A DNA stretch of 6,306 bases from Gordonia crocea (GTDB taxonomy: Bacteria > Actinomycetota > Actinomycetes > Mycobacteriales > Mycobacteriaceae): positions 1-6,306 of the forward strand of contig NZ_BJOU01000016.1 of the NCBI RefSeq assembly GCF_009932435.1, in the 5' to 3' direction. Each line of letters begins with the position of its first letter. Position 1 is the first letter of the stretch. Of the stretch, positions 1 to 6,035 are shown in pieces. Below the pieces are notes generated by a model. The model was given only the letters and a program-made list of their open reading frames with translations, did not search any database and was not told where the DNA came from. The position numbers were made by a program, and so were the translations under genes.

Positions 1-84
1 CAGCCGGTGGGCACCCACGCCTGGGGCTACTGGCAAGAGGCAGTCTGGCGGGCCCAGCGCGACGGCTGGTTCCGCGAACGCTGA
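1..84 (+). CDS. C-terminal end of an antigen 85-type mycolyltransferase/esterase (partial)
   Basis: Only the last 27 codons are present, reading in frame 1 from the window edge to the TGA at 82-84. The tail contains GTHAWGYWQEAV, matching the GTHSWEYWGAQL signature near the C-terminus of antigen 85 proteins. In that family this histidine is the third member of the Ser-Glu-His catalytic triad (here residue 6 of the visible tail). The family comprises secreted alpha/beta-hydrolases that transfer mycolic acids to trehalose or arabinogalactan; some relatives are plain esterases. The nucleophile and the signal peptide lie outside the window, so activity cannot be judged. It ends 63 bp before the VWA lipoprotein gene on the same strand, so co-transcription is possible. 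The family call rests on one short motif. Confidence 0.72.
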   Translation, partial: QPVGTHAWGYWQEAVWRAQRDGWFRER

Positions 85-118
85 CGAGGCGATTCAACCT
101 GTTTGGTCCAATTCTGGC

Positions 119-136
119 GTATCTGCCCGCAGATGC
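119..136 (+). repeat. Short hairpin just upstream of the VWA gene
   Basis: GTATCTG (119-125) and CAGATGC (130-136) pair as a 7-bp stem, with one G-U pair, around the loop CCCG. The core ATCTGC-CC-GCAGAT (121-134) is a perfect palindrome in DNA. It lies 1 nt before the ribosome binding site of the VWA gene, so it could be an operator or an mRNA structure affecting translation start. There is no T-run, so an intrinsic terminator for the upstream gene is less likely. The rest of 85-147 holds no promoter I can support. Confidence 0.4.
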
Positions 137-137
137 C

Positions 138-141
138 GAGG
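138..141 (+). promoter_or_regulatory. Ribosome binding site fixing the GTG start of the VWA gene
   Basis: GAGG lies 6 nt before the GTG at 148. It supports that start over the in-frame GTG codons at 169 and 172 and the ATG at 196, none of which has a comparable purine-rich sequence at the right distance. Confidence 0.55.
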
Positions 142-147
142 TGATGG

Positions 148-2100
148 GTGTCGTCGTTCCATACTGCGGTGGTGATTGCGCACCCGATTCGATGGATGGT
201 TGTTCCGCTGGCCGCCACGCTGGCCCTGGCCGGGTGCTCGGTCGGCGGCGACGCGTCACCGACGACGGCCGGGGCGTCGGAAGCCGACCACAGCGTCGAA
301 GCGGCCGCCGTCCCGACGATCATCGTGCTCGACGCCTCGGAGTCCATGCAGACTGCCGATGCGCCGGGGCGCAGGTGGGATGCGGCGACGAAGGCAGTCG
401 ACACCCTGGTCCACGGCCTGCCCGCAGGTACGAAGACCGGCGTGGTCGTGTTCGGTGCGCAGATGCCGGCCAAACGCACGCCACCCCACCGGGCCTGCGC
501 GGACGTCAAGACCGTCCTACCCCTGGGCAAGCACGATCCGGCAGGGGTGACCGCGGCCCTGACCGGATTGGCGCCGCAGGGGTTCACCCCGATCGGGACG
601 GCGCTGCAAGCGGCGGCGGCGATGCTGCCCGACTCCCCGGCATCGGTGGTCCTGGTGTCCGACGGAGAGTCGACCTGCGAGCCCGATCCCTGTGCGGCCA
701 CCGCGGAGATCCGTGCGAAGAATCCGAAAGTGACGATCAGCGCCGTCGGCCTGCGCACTGACGCCCAGTCGCTGCAATGTGTGGCGGGCAAAGGGGGCGG
801 CATCTTCCTGACCGCCGACAATGCGGCCCAGTTGAGCGCACGGTTGCGGGCTGCGCAGAACGCGCCGGCGGCGCGGACAAGGCTGAACCCGGTCAAGCTG
901 GGTAACGCGAAGATCGGTGACTCCCTCGACGAGGTCGCCGGCTCGATCCAGGGCTTCCCGCGCCGGGGTCGCCGCGACGGCGACCACCTCATCATCGTGT
1001 GGCAGGACTGCTCCTACGTCTTCGACGACAAGGGCAAGCTGATTGAGATCGCGCCAGGCGACCCACCCGGCTCGGCGGGGGTCACGATTGACGGGGTGGC
1101 TGCCGGGACGCCTGGCGCGCGGGCCGTCGAGCTGTACGGCAAACCTGTCGCCGAATCGGCGGGGTCAGCGGTTTTCGAGGCCGACAAGAAGGCGGGAACC
1201 GGCTATCGGATCGGCTACCGCGGGGCGCGTGTCGAGTCGGGCACGGTGACATCCGTCGTGTTGTGCCGCTGTCTTCCCGAGGCAACCGCGGCCAAACCCA
1301 CACCGGTCCTCGGCCGGGACAAGTGGGAGAACTCGGCCTATGGCTTCGGTACCGCCCGCCCGGACGGCTTCTCCATCGCATCGACGGCGGCGAGTTCGGT
1401 GGGCGAGATCGTCTGGGAGTCCTGGGGCGGGAGCGAGGCCCTGGGTCGGGGGACCAGTCAGCAAAACGGAGCGGGCAACCCGAAGACCGTCCTCTGGGTT
1501 CGGGCATCGGACCTGGGGTGGTGTGATGGCGTGTGGGCCTACCGCGAGTTGGAGCGTTCGTCGTCGCGAGATCGATTCTCGGGCGAGGACAAGCGTGACA
1601 TCTGCAACGGTGACCGCAGCGAACCGTCGAAGTCAACGCCGATAACGCTCAGTCCGAAGAGCAAGCTCACCTTCGGTGGTGCCGGTGGTGTGTACGTTGG
1701 GGACAACGCGTCGAAGATCCCCAGGACTTACGTGTCGAAGCAGGCGGCGGGGATGGGCGTGTTCGAGGCCGGAACTGAGTTCTACCACTTCGCCAAGCCG
1801 GAGAACGCCTATCAGAGCGACCGCGTCATCCGCGTCGGTCCCCGCGGCGAGATCCAGCAGTTCGAGTGGGACGAGACTGATCGAGGCGTCAAGATCGGCC
1901 AGACCGAAGCGCAGGTCCGATCCGCCTACAAGGACACCCCGTCGGCTCAGTGCTCGCTATATCCCCCGAAGATCTATGGCCTGTTCTTCACCGAGAAGGC
2001 CACCGGACGGATCGCGTTATTCGTGATCAACGACGGCAAGGTGACCCACATTCGCGCCGCGACCGACATCAAGGCCGACGTCCATTGCCCGTTTGAGTGA
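148..2100 (+). CDS. Lipoprotein with VWA domain and duplicated C-terminal modules
   Basis: This is a 650-residue predicted surface lipoprotein. Residues 1-30 form a lipoprotein signal peptide: Arg15, a hydrophobic stretch, then the lipobox LALAGC with the acylated Cys at 30. Residues about 55-235 are a VWA domain with a complete metal-ion-dependent adhesion site: DASES (Asp62, Ser64, Ser66), Thr147 in GFTPIG and Asp172 in SDGES. It resembles the VWA of Ca-activated-channel-type proteins, including paired cysteines (Cys117, Cys177, Cys182, Cys211) that probably form disulfides in the exported protein. Behind it, residues about 254-375 and 510-640 look like two copies of a two-part unit, each ending in a segment like GVKIGQTEAQVRSAY that recalls small BamE-like lipoprotein modules. 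Between them (about 395-490) is a domain with IVWESWGGSEALGRG followed by cysteines 459 and 486, a pattern I associate with actinobacterial exported proteins. The role is unknown; metal-dependent ligand binding at the envelope is an inference. It converges on the DUF2236 gene with 19 bp between stop codons. Confidence 0.88.
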   Translation: MSSFHTAVVIAHPIRWMVVPLAATLALAGCSVGGDASPTTAGASEADHSVEAAAVPTIIVLDASESMQTADAPGRRWDAATKAVDTLVHGLPAGTKTGVVVFGAQMPAKRTPPHRACADVKTVLPLGKHDPAGVTAALTGLAPQGFTPIGTALQAAAAMLPDSPASVVLVSDGESTCEPDPCAATAEIRAKNPKVTISAVGLRTDAQSLQCVAGKGGGIFLTADNAAQLSARLRAAQNAPAARTRLNPVKLGNAKIGDSLDEVAGSIQGFPRRGRRDGDHLIIVWQDCSYVFDDKGKLIEIAPGDPPGSAGVTIDGVAAGTPGARAVELYGKPVAESAGSAVFEADKKAGTGYRIGYRGARVESGTVTSVVLCRCLPEATAAKPTPVLGRDKWENSAYGFGTARPDGFSIASTAASSVGEIVWESWGGSEALGRGTSQQNGAGNPKTVLWVRASDLGWCDGVWAYRELERSSSRDRFSGEDKRDICNGDRSEPSKSTPITLSPKSKLTFGGAGGVYVGDNASKIPRTYVSKQAAGMGVFEAGTEFYHFAKPENAYQSDRVIRVGPRGEIQQFEWDETDRGVKIGQTEAQVRSAYKDTPSAQCSLYPPKIYGLFFTEKATGRIALFVINDGKVTHIRAATDIKADVHCPFE

Positions 2101-2127
2101 CGGCTGCAGCGGGCTCGGGTCAGCCGT
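2100..2127. terminator. Possible bidirectional terminator hairpin between convergent genes
   Basis: ACGGCTG (2100-2106) pairs with CAGCCGT (2121-2127) as a 7-bp stem with a 14-nt loop. It spans the whole gap between the VWA stop (2098-2100) and the DUF2236 stop (2120-2122, minus strand). The position suits a terminator shared by the two convergent genes. The loop is long and neither side has a T-run, so this is tentative. Confidence 0.35.
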
Positions 2128-3049
2128 TGTGGATCTTGCGCGGGTCGACGCCGGTGCGCTCCCAGCCCTCGTTGGCCCACTGGAGGTAAAGCATCTTCAT
2201 CGGCAGGCGGTTGAACACCGGGTTCATGGCCCGCATGAAGGCGGCGAAGCGGTCGAACCGCTTCTGCATGCGCGGGTTCCATTCCAGTTCGCAGACGTCG
2301 CGCATCTGCTGGGGCAGGGTCCCGACGATGACGGTGCGCATGAAGGCGTTCAACGGTACCGACACGACGCGCCACACCGGCTTGGGGATGAACGACGGCC
2401 CGGGGATCCCCTGGCGCAGGTAGCCGGTGGCGTAGACGATCGTCTTGGTGGGGACGAAGCGCTCCAGCATCGAGTCCCAGTACTCGCAGAACTCCGCGTA
2501 GGTCTGCGGCTGGCTGCGCGCACTCACGCCGTAGAGCTGGTACCAGACCTTCGACTCCTCGAAGATCTGCTCCTTCTCCGCCTCGCTGAGCCGTCGGATG
2601 AAGGTGTCGGTGATGAAGAGGACCTGGTCGACGAAGGTCGCGTGCGCCCAGTAGAACAGCTCCGGGTTCAGGGCGTGGTAGCGCGAACCGTCGCTGATCG
2701 TTCCCTTGATGTCGCGGTGGAAGTCGCGCACCCGGTGACCCCAGAGGTAGGGGTCGTCGGAGTAGACGGTGCGCATGATCGGCGGGCCGGATCGTTGGGC
2801 GCGGCCGAGGAAGTCGTTGAAGATGATCGAGTGGTCCTCAACGCCCTTCGCCAACTGCTCGATGCAGTTCTCGGTGCCGGCGAGTCGTTGGAAGCCCAAG
2901 ACGCCACGGACGTCGCCGTAGAACTTCCAGACCAGCGAGTCCGCGCCGAGCCGCAGCTCCAGCGAGTCGATGTCGTCGTCGAACGTCGGGGCGCCGAGAA
3001 TGCTGGGCTCGGCCTCGCGGACCCCGGTGTCGAAATTTTGGACTGTCAT
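2120..3049 (-). CDS. DUF2236/MpaB-family oxygenase-like protein
   Basis: This 309-residue protein belongs to the DUF2236 family (also called ER-bound oxygenase mpaB/mpaB'/rubber oxygenase Lcp family). Characterised relatives are b-type haem proteins, such as latex-clearing protein, which oxidatively cleaves polyisoprene, and fungal MpaB', which cleaves an isoprenoid side chain. Family marks seen: WKFYGDVRGVLG (41-52) for the usual GDPRALL segment; IMRT (91-94); WGHRVRDFHRDIKGT (103-117) with the conserved Arg-x-x-His pair at 108/111 and Lys-Gly; and ALNPELFYWAHATFVDQ (126-142), with His136 in the most conserved block. EYWDSMLERF (189-198) matches the later YW motif. I see no signal peptide or clear membrane helix, so it is probably cytoplasmic. 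The ATG at 3049 is chosen because a -10 box lies 7 nt before it; the upstream in-frame TTG at 3079 falls inside the operator. Regulation by the palindrome at 3070-3099 is likely. The substrate is unknown; a hydrophobic or terpenoid compound is an inference. Confidence 0.85.
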   Translation of the reverse strand: MTVQNFDTGVREAEPSILGAPTFDDDIDSLELRLGADSLVWKFYGDVRGVLGFQRLAGTENCIEQLAKGVEDHSIIFNDFLGRAQRSGPPIMRTVYSDDPYLWGHRVRDFHRDIKGTISDGSRYHALNPELFYWAHATFVDQVLFITDTFIRRLSEAEKEQIFEESKVWYQLYGVSARSQPQTYAEFCEYWDSMLERFVPTKTIVYATGYLRQGIPGPSFIPKPVWRVVSVPLNAFMRTVIVGTLPQQMRDVCELEWNPRMQKRFDRFAAFMRAMNPVFNRLPMKMLYLQWANEGWERTGVDPRKIHNG

Positions 3050-3056
3050 GTGACGC

Positions 3057-3086
3057 ACGATACCCCGAGTTTGGAACAAGTGACAA
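3057..3086 (-). promoter_or_regulatory. Predicted promoter of the DUF2236 gene
   Basis: On the minus strand, TTGTCA (3086 to 3081) is a 5-of-6 match to the -35 consensus. It is followed after 18 nt by TATCGT (3062 to 3057) as the -10 box. The ATG starts 7 nt beyond the -10 box, so transcription should begin at or within a base of the start codon, giving a leaderless mRNA. The -35 box lies in the spacer of the 3070-3099 inverted repeat and its downstream arm covers the -35/-10 spacer, as expected for repression by occlusion. Confidence 0.6.
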
Positions 3087-3099
3087 TATTTGTTCCAAA
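3070..3099. promoter_or_regulatory. Inverted-repeat operator, copy 1 (divergent region)
   Basis: TTTGGAACAA (3070-3079) and TTGTTCCAAA (3090-3099) are perfect 10-nt inverted arms around a 10-nt spacer. Arm centres are 20 bp apart, about two helical turns, so both arms face the same side of DNA. Each arm also contains a small TTG-N3-CAA palindrome, so two dimers per site are conceivable. It overlaps the DUF2236 promoter and lies about 43-72 bp upstream of the membrane-protein start, so it could influence both. A near-identical copy is at 6031-6060. A TetR- or similar-family dimer is the likely binder, but the protein is not in this window. Confidence 0.75.
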
Positions 3100-3129
3100 G
3101 GTGCGCCCGGCAAGAGTGCTGCGACTGGC

Positions 3130-3135
3130 TACACT
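3130..3135 (+). promoter_or_regulatory. -10 box of a predicted leaderless promoter (380-residue membrane protein)
   Basis: TACACT at 3130-3135 is followed by 7 nt and then ATG at 3143, placing the predicted transcription start on the start codon. No convincing -35 box is seen around 3107-3113, which is common in actinobacteria. No Shine-Dalgarno sequence precedes the ATG, in agreement with leaderless translation. Confidence 0.5.
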
Positions 3136-3142
3136 ATCTCGA

Positions 3143-4285
3143 ATGTACGGTTTGAGATGGGGGACATTGATTGTGGCCGCAGCCTTGGGGCTGTGGGCGG
3201 TTTCGGTGTGGATTGCCGTCGATTCGGTGACGGCGACGGACTCGACGCTGTCGTTGGTCAACGCTGCGACCGCCGCCGCCGCTGCGACGGTGCTCGTCGC
3301 GGCCATGATCATCGTCAGCGCGCCATCGTCGCGGCGCCCGACGGTGGCGATGGCGGTGGTTCCCGCTGCCGGGTTGGATCTGCTGTACCTCTTCGTCGAA
3401 GCGCCCGGGGATTCGGTGATCGCCGCCTTGGCGTCTGGGCTGGCCATCGCCGGGTGGTCATTGGGACATCGGCGGCACCGCGCGGCATTGCTCGCCGCGC
3501 TCGTCGGCGGGTCGGCGGTGGGGATGGTCGGGTACCTCCAATACTCGTTCACCGGGCCCGCGGACCCCGGGCCGGCGGTCGCCGGAGCCGGTGCCCTGAG
3601 CCCGGGGGCAGCGGTCTTCTGGTTCACTTTCGGCCTGTACGCGGTGGTCTTGGCGCTCGCCGTGGCGGCGGTGTGGTTCGGCGTGTGGATCGATCGCCGC
3701 ATCGGCGACAAGTCCGACGTCCACTCGGGCCGAGACAGTGACGAGACGCGGGTCTTCATCCTCGGGGCGACGGCCATGTCTCTTGGCGGCATCGCGGTGG
3801 GTGCCGTGGTGTTGTTCTGGCTTGTGGGCTCTGCCCTGCCGACCGCGATGGTCGTGATGGTGGCCGGTGCCGGCGTCGCGGCCTGCGGGGCGATCATGCT
3901 CGCCGCCGACCCGGCCGTACGACCCCGGGGATGGACGGCGGTGACGCTCGTGGTGGCGGCGCTCGTGGTGGTACTCGCCGATTCCTCGCCGGTGGGCGTA
4001 TCCGGCCTTGCGTTGGGCGGAGGTCTGGCGGCGTGGTTCGTCGGGCGGCGCCGTCTGCCGGTCCTCGCCCTGGCGCCGGTGGCCGGATGCGTTCTGTTGG
4101 TGGAAGCGCAGGTCTTCTACTGGCTCATCGGTCAGCAGTGGCAGTCCCATTGGTACTTCGTCTCCATCGCCGTCGTTCTCGGTCTCCCGCTGACGTGGCT
4201 GGGGACGATCGGCGGATTCGCGCATTTGGGTGCCCGGGTCGACCCGCAGACGACCGATGCGGCAATCGGCGATGCGGCGGGGTAA
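3143..4285 (+). CDS. Polytopic membrane protein with internal duplication
   Basis: I do not recognise a named family for this 380-residue protein. It has about twelve hydrophobic segments (roughly 7-26, 36-59, 66-84, 90-107, 114-134, 156-184, 205-229, 234-255, 264-282, 286-300, 305-328, 336-360), hence a cytoplasmic-membrane protein. The two halves resemble each other: each has a basic turn after its second helix (SSRRP at 62-66; ADPAVRPRG at 255-263) and another after its fourth (GHRRHR at 108-113; GRRR at 301-304). The halves are joined by a charged linker at about 183-203. The C-terminal half also resembles the next gene (AAWFVGRRRLPVLALAPVAG, 296-315). No catalytic or transport motif is visible. 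The open frame runs far upstream, antisense to the DUF2236 gene, but ATG 3143 is chosen because hydrophobic protein sequence begins there and the -10 box fits. The next gene starts 29 bp downstream. Confidence 0.82.
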   Translation: MYGLRWGTLIVAAALGLWAVSVWIAVDSVTATDSTLSLVNAATAAAAATVLVAAMIIVSAPSSRRPTVAMAVVPAAGLDLLYLFVEAPGDSVIAALASGLAIAGWSLGHRRHRAALLAALVGGSAVGMVGYLQYSFTGPADPGPAVAGAGALSPGAAVFWFTFGLYAVVLALAVAAVWFGVWIDRRIGDKSDVHSGRDSDETRVFILGATAMSLGGIAVGAVVLFWLVGSALPTAMVVMVAGAGVAACGAIMLAADPAVRPRGWTAVTLVVAALVVVLADSSPVGVSGLALGGGLAAWFVGRRRLPVLALAPVAGCVLLVEAQVFYWLIGQQWQSHWYFVSIAVVLGLPLTWLGTIGGFAHLGARVDPQTTDAAIGDAAG

Positions 4286-4301
4286 TGGTCGTTCGCGCGG
4301 C

Positions 4302-4307
4302 TAGGGT
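4302..4307 (+). promoter_or_regulatory. -10 box of a possible leaderless promoter (253-residue membrane protein)
   Basis: TAGGGT at 4302-4307 lies exactly 7 nt before ATG 4315, the same geometry as at the two genes starting at 3049 (minus strand) and 3143. No Shine-Dalgarno sequence is seen in the 29-bp gap after the previous stop. TAGGGT is a weaker -10 match than the other two, so readthrough from the upstream gene may also supply transcript. Confidence 0.4.
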
Positions 4308-4314
4308 TTCTCCC

Positions 4315-5076
4315 ATGTCGAGTCCCGTGCCCAACATCCGACCCTCTGCCCAGCTGGGATATCCAGCCCCACCCCCGCCGCGGCCGTCGGTGCCGGTGGC
4401 GGGCGGGCCAACACCGAAGCCGAGCGGCCGGGAGTCGGGGCTCCTCGGGGCGGCGGTCATCGGTGTGTACGTCCTCGGCGCCCTCGCCCACGCCCTCACG
4501 ACGGTCATCGGCTTCCTCAGCGGCGGCGGCAACGATATCCTCTTCTCCGCCGATACCGCGGTGATGGTCCTTGCCGAGGTCGCCGTGATCGGGCTGGTGC
4601 TCGTCGCGGCCCTACGCCGGCGGGCGGCGGTGGCGATCATCCTCGCCGTCGCCGTGGTGGTGCGGATTCCCGTGTGGTTGTTCCTGGCGAAGTCACTGTT
4701 CGACTACGGGCTCTTCGGCGGGTACGACATGACCTGGGTGTACACGTGGGGCCTCACGGTCGATTTCGGGGTGGCGATCGCCCTGGTGATGGCCGCCTGG
4801 TACCTGGGGCGCCGCCGCAGCCCCGTGCCCGTGGTTCTCGCCCCCGTTGCCGGATTGATGGTGGCGCTCGCAACGTGGGGGACCGGCCGACTGCTCGGAC
4901 ACTGGCATATCAACTACGCCGGTAACTCCGACATGGAGTTCCGGACCGAACTGGCGGTCCGGTCCGCCTCCTTAACCGTGGCGAACGTCATCGTGGTGGT
5001 TGCGCTGGTCGTCGGATTCGCGTGGCTGGGCGTCGCCCTCGACCGTCGCGCCCCGGCCGGGCCGCCACCGTTGTGA
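4315..5076 (+). CDS. Six-helix membrane protein, paralogue of the upstream gene
   Basis: This 253-residue protein of unknown function begins with a proline-rich, non-hydrophobic tail (residues 1-40, including PAPPPPRP), probably cytoplasmic. About six membrane segments follow, near 43-68, 78-100, 103-125, 143-164, 170-194 and 217-242. Residues 160-180 (AAWYLGRRRSPVPVVLAPVAG) align with 296-315 of the preceding protein (AAWFVGRRRLPVLALAPVAG). The basic turns after helices 2 and 4 and the closing LDRR (242-245, compare IDRR at 183-186 upstream) also correspond. It therefore looks like one copy of the unit that is doubled in its neighbour. The segment between helices 5 and 6 is polar (GHWHINYAGNSDMEFR) and would face one side of the membrane. 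Its TGA overlaps the menC start (GTGA), implying translational coupling. ATG 4315 is chosen over earlier in-frame codons because those lie inside the upstream gene. Confidence 0.83.
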   Translation: MSSPVPNIRPSAQLGYPAPPPPRPSVPVAGGPTPKPSGRESGLLGAAVIGVYVLGALAHALTTVIGFLSGGGNDILFSADTAVMVLAEVAVIGLVLVAALRRRAAVAIILAVAVVVRIPVWLFLAKSLFDYGLFGGYDMTWVYTWGLTVDFGVAIALVMAAWYLGRRRSPVPVVLAPVAGLMVALATWGTGRLLGHWHINYAGNSDMEFRTELAVRSASLTVANVIVVVALVVGFAWLGVALDRRAPAGPPPL

Positions 5077-6035
5077 TCGCGCCCCTCGAGAACCTCCTCG
5101 CCACCGCGGTCGTCGTGTCCCTGCCCATGCGGGTCCGGTTCCGCGGCATCACCGTGCGGGAGGCCGTCCTCTTCCGCGGTCCGGCCGGGTGGGGTGAGTT
5201 CTCGCCGTTCGTCGAATACGACGACGAGGAGGCGTCGGCGTGGCTGGCCGCCGGGATCGAGGCGGCTTGGTTGGGCCCGCCGACCCCGGTGCGCGCGGCG
5301 GTCGAGGTCAATGCGACGGTCCCCGCGGTGCCGGCCGAGGAGGTCGCGCAGATCCTGGCCCGCTTCCCCGGCGCGCGCACGGCCAAGGTCAAGGTGGCCG
5401 AGAAGGGGCAACGCCTCGAGGACGACGTGGCGCGCGTGGCCGCCGTGCGAGAGTTGGTCGAGAAGGTGCGCGTCGACGCCAACGGTGGGTGGACCGTCGA
5501 CGAGGCGGTCACCGCCATCGGGGCGCTCGGCGACCTGGAATACGTCGAACAGCCGTGTCGGACCATCGACGAGCTCGCCCGGGTGCGCCGCGCGGTCGCG
5601 ACGCCCATCGCCGCCGACGAATCGATCCGCAAGGCCGACGACCCGCTGCGCGTCGTCGCCGCCGACGCCGCCGACATCGCGGTGGTCAAGGTCGCGCCCC
5701 TGGGCGGGATGCGGCGCGTGCTGGCGCTGGCCGAACAGATCCCGCTACCGATCGTCGTGTCCAGCGCGCTAGACACCGCCGTCGGGATCGGTGCCGGCGT
5801 GGCGACCGCGGCCGCCCTGCCGCGGCTCGACCATGCATGCGGGCTGGGGACCGGCGCGCTCTTCGTCGACGATGTGACGGCCGATCCGTTTGTCCCGACG
5901 GACGCGATGCTGTCCCCGCGGCGGGTGGAGGTGTCGGACCCCCCGCGGGCCGATCCGGCACGGCAACGGTGGTGGCTCGACCGCCTGCGCCGGTGTTATG
6001 CGCTGGTCGCAGACGCGGGCAACACCCCAGTTTGA
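5073..6035 (+). CDS. menC: o-Succinylbenzoate synthase (menaquinone biosynthesis)
   Basis: MenC dehydrates 2-succinyl-6-hydroxy-2,4-cyclohexadiene-1-carboxylate (SHCHC) to o-succinylbenzoate in the cytoplasm, a step on the way to menaquinone. The 320-residue protein follows the mycobacterial MenC pattern almost throughout, for example ALPMRVRFRGIT-like residues 17-27, GPAGWGEF (36-43) and RFPGARTAKVKVAE (97-110). Enolase-superfamily catalytic residues are all present: Lys105 and Lys107 in the KxK motif, metal ligands Asp135 (VDANGG), Glu159 (YVEQPC) and Asp182 (AADES), and Lys206 (VVKVAPLGG). The GTG at 5073 overlaps the preceding stop as GTGA, has no Shine-Dalgarno sequence, and gives the N-terminus MIAPLENLL expected from homologues; translation is probably coupled to the upstream gene. 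The stop codon (6033-6035) lies inside the left arm of the second operator. No other men genes are visible. Confidence 0.95.
   Translation: MIAPLENLLATAVVVSLPMRVRFRGITVREAVLFRGPAGWGEFSPFVEYDDEEASAWLAAGIEAAWLGPPTPVRAAVEVNATVPAVPAEEVAQILARFPGARTAKVKVAEKGQRLEDDVARVAAVRELVEKVRVDANGGWTVDEAVTAIGALGDLEYVEQPCRTIDELARVRRAVATPIAADESIRKADDPLRVVAADAADIAVVKVAPLGGMRRVLALAEQIPLPIVVSSALDTAVGIGAGVATAAALPRLDHACGLGTGALFVDDVTADPFVPTDAMLSPRRVEVSDPPRADPARQRWWLDRLRRCYALVADAGNTPV

Noticed and set aside
102..112. TTTGGTCCAAT, one base away from the right operator arm, upstream of the VWA gene
   Set aside because: The sequence 20 bp upstream does not match a left arm, so the inverted-repeat architecture is missing. 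Best treated as chance.
27..995. A 322-codon minus-strand open frame opposite the VWA gene
   Set aside because: It is a shadow of GC-rich coding on the other strand. The plus strand has a signal peptide, lipobox and complete VWA metal site, while the minus frame shows nothing recognisable.
3050..3079. TTG start at 3079 for the DUF2236 gene, adding 10 residues
   Set aside because: It lies within the operator and upstream of the predicted -10 box, and the extra residues resemble nothing in the family.
2093..3142. A long plus-strand open frame antisense to the DUF2236 gene that runs into the membrane-protein frame
   Set aside because: Its translation is low-complexity and charged with no family resemblance, whereas the minus strand encodes clear DUF2236 motifs. 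The real plus-strand gene starts at ATG 3143 with a fitting -10 box.
3458..4225. Minus-strand open frames opposite the membrane-protein genes
   Set aside because: The translations are rich in Arg, His, Asp and Pro without domain patterns, typical of antisense frames in GC-rich DNA.
5022..5072. Earlier in-frame starts for menC within the preceding gene
   Set aside because: The extra N-terminal residues are Arg/Pro-rich shadow coding and do not match MenC homologues, which begin close to the GTG at 5073.
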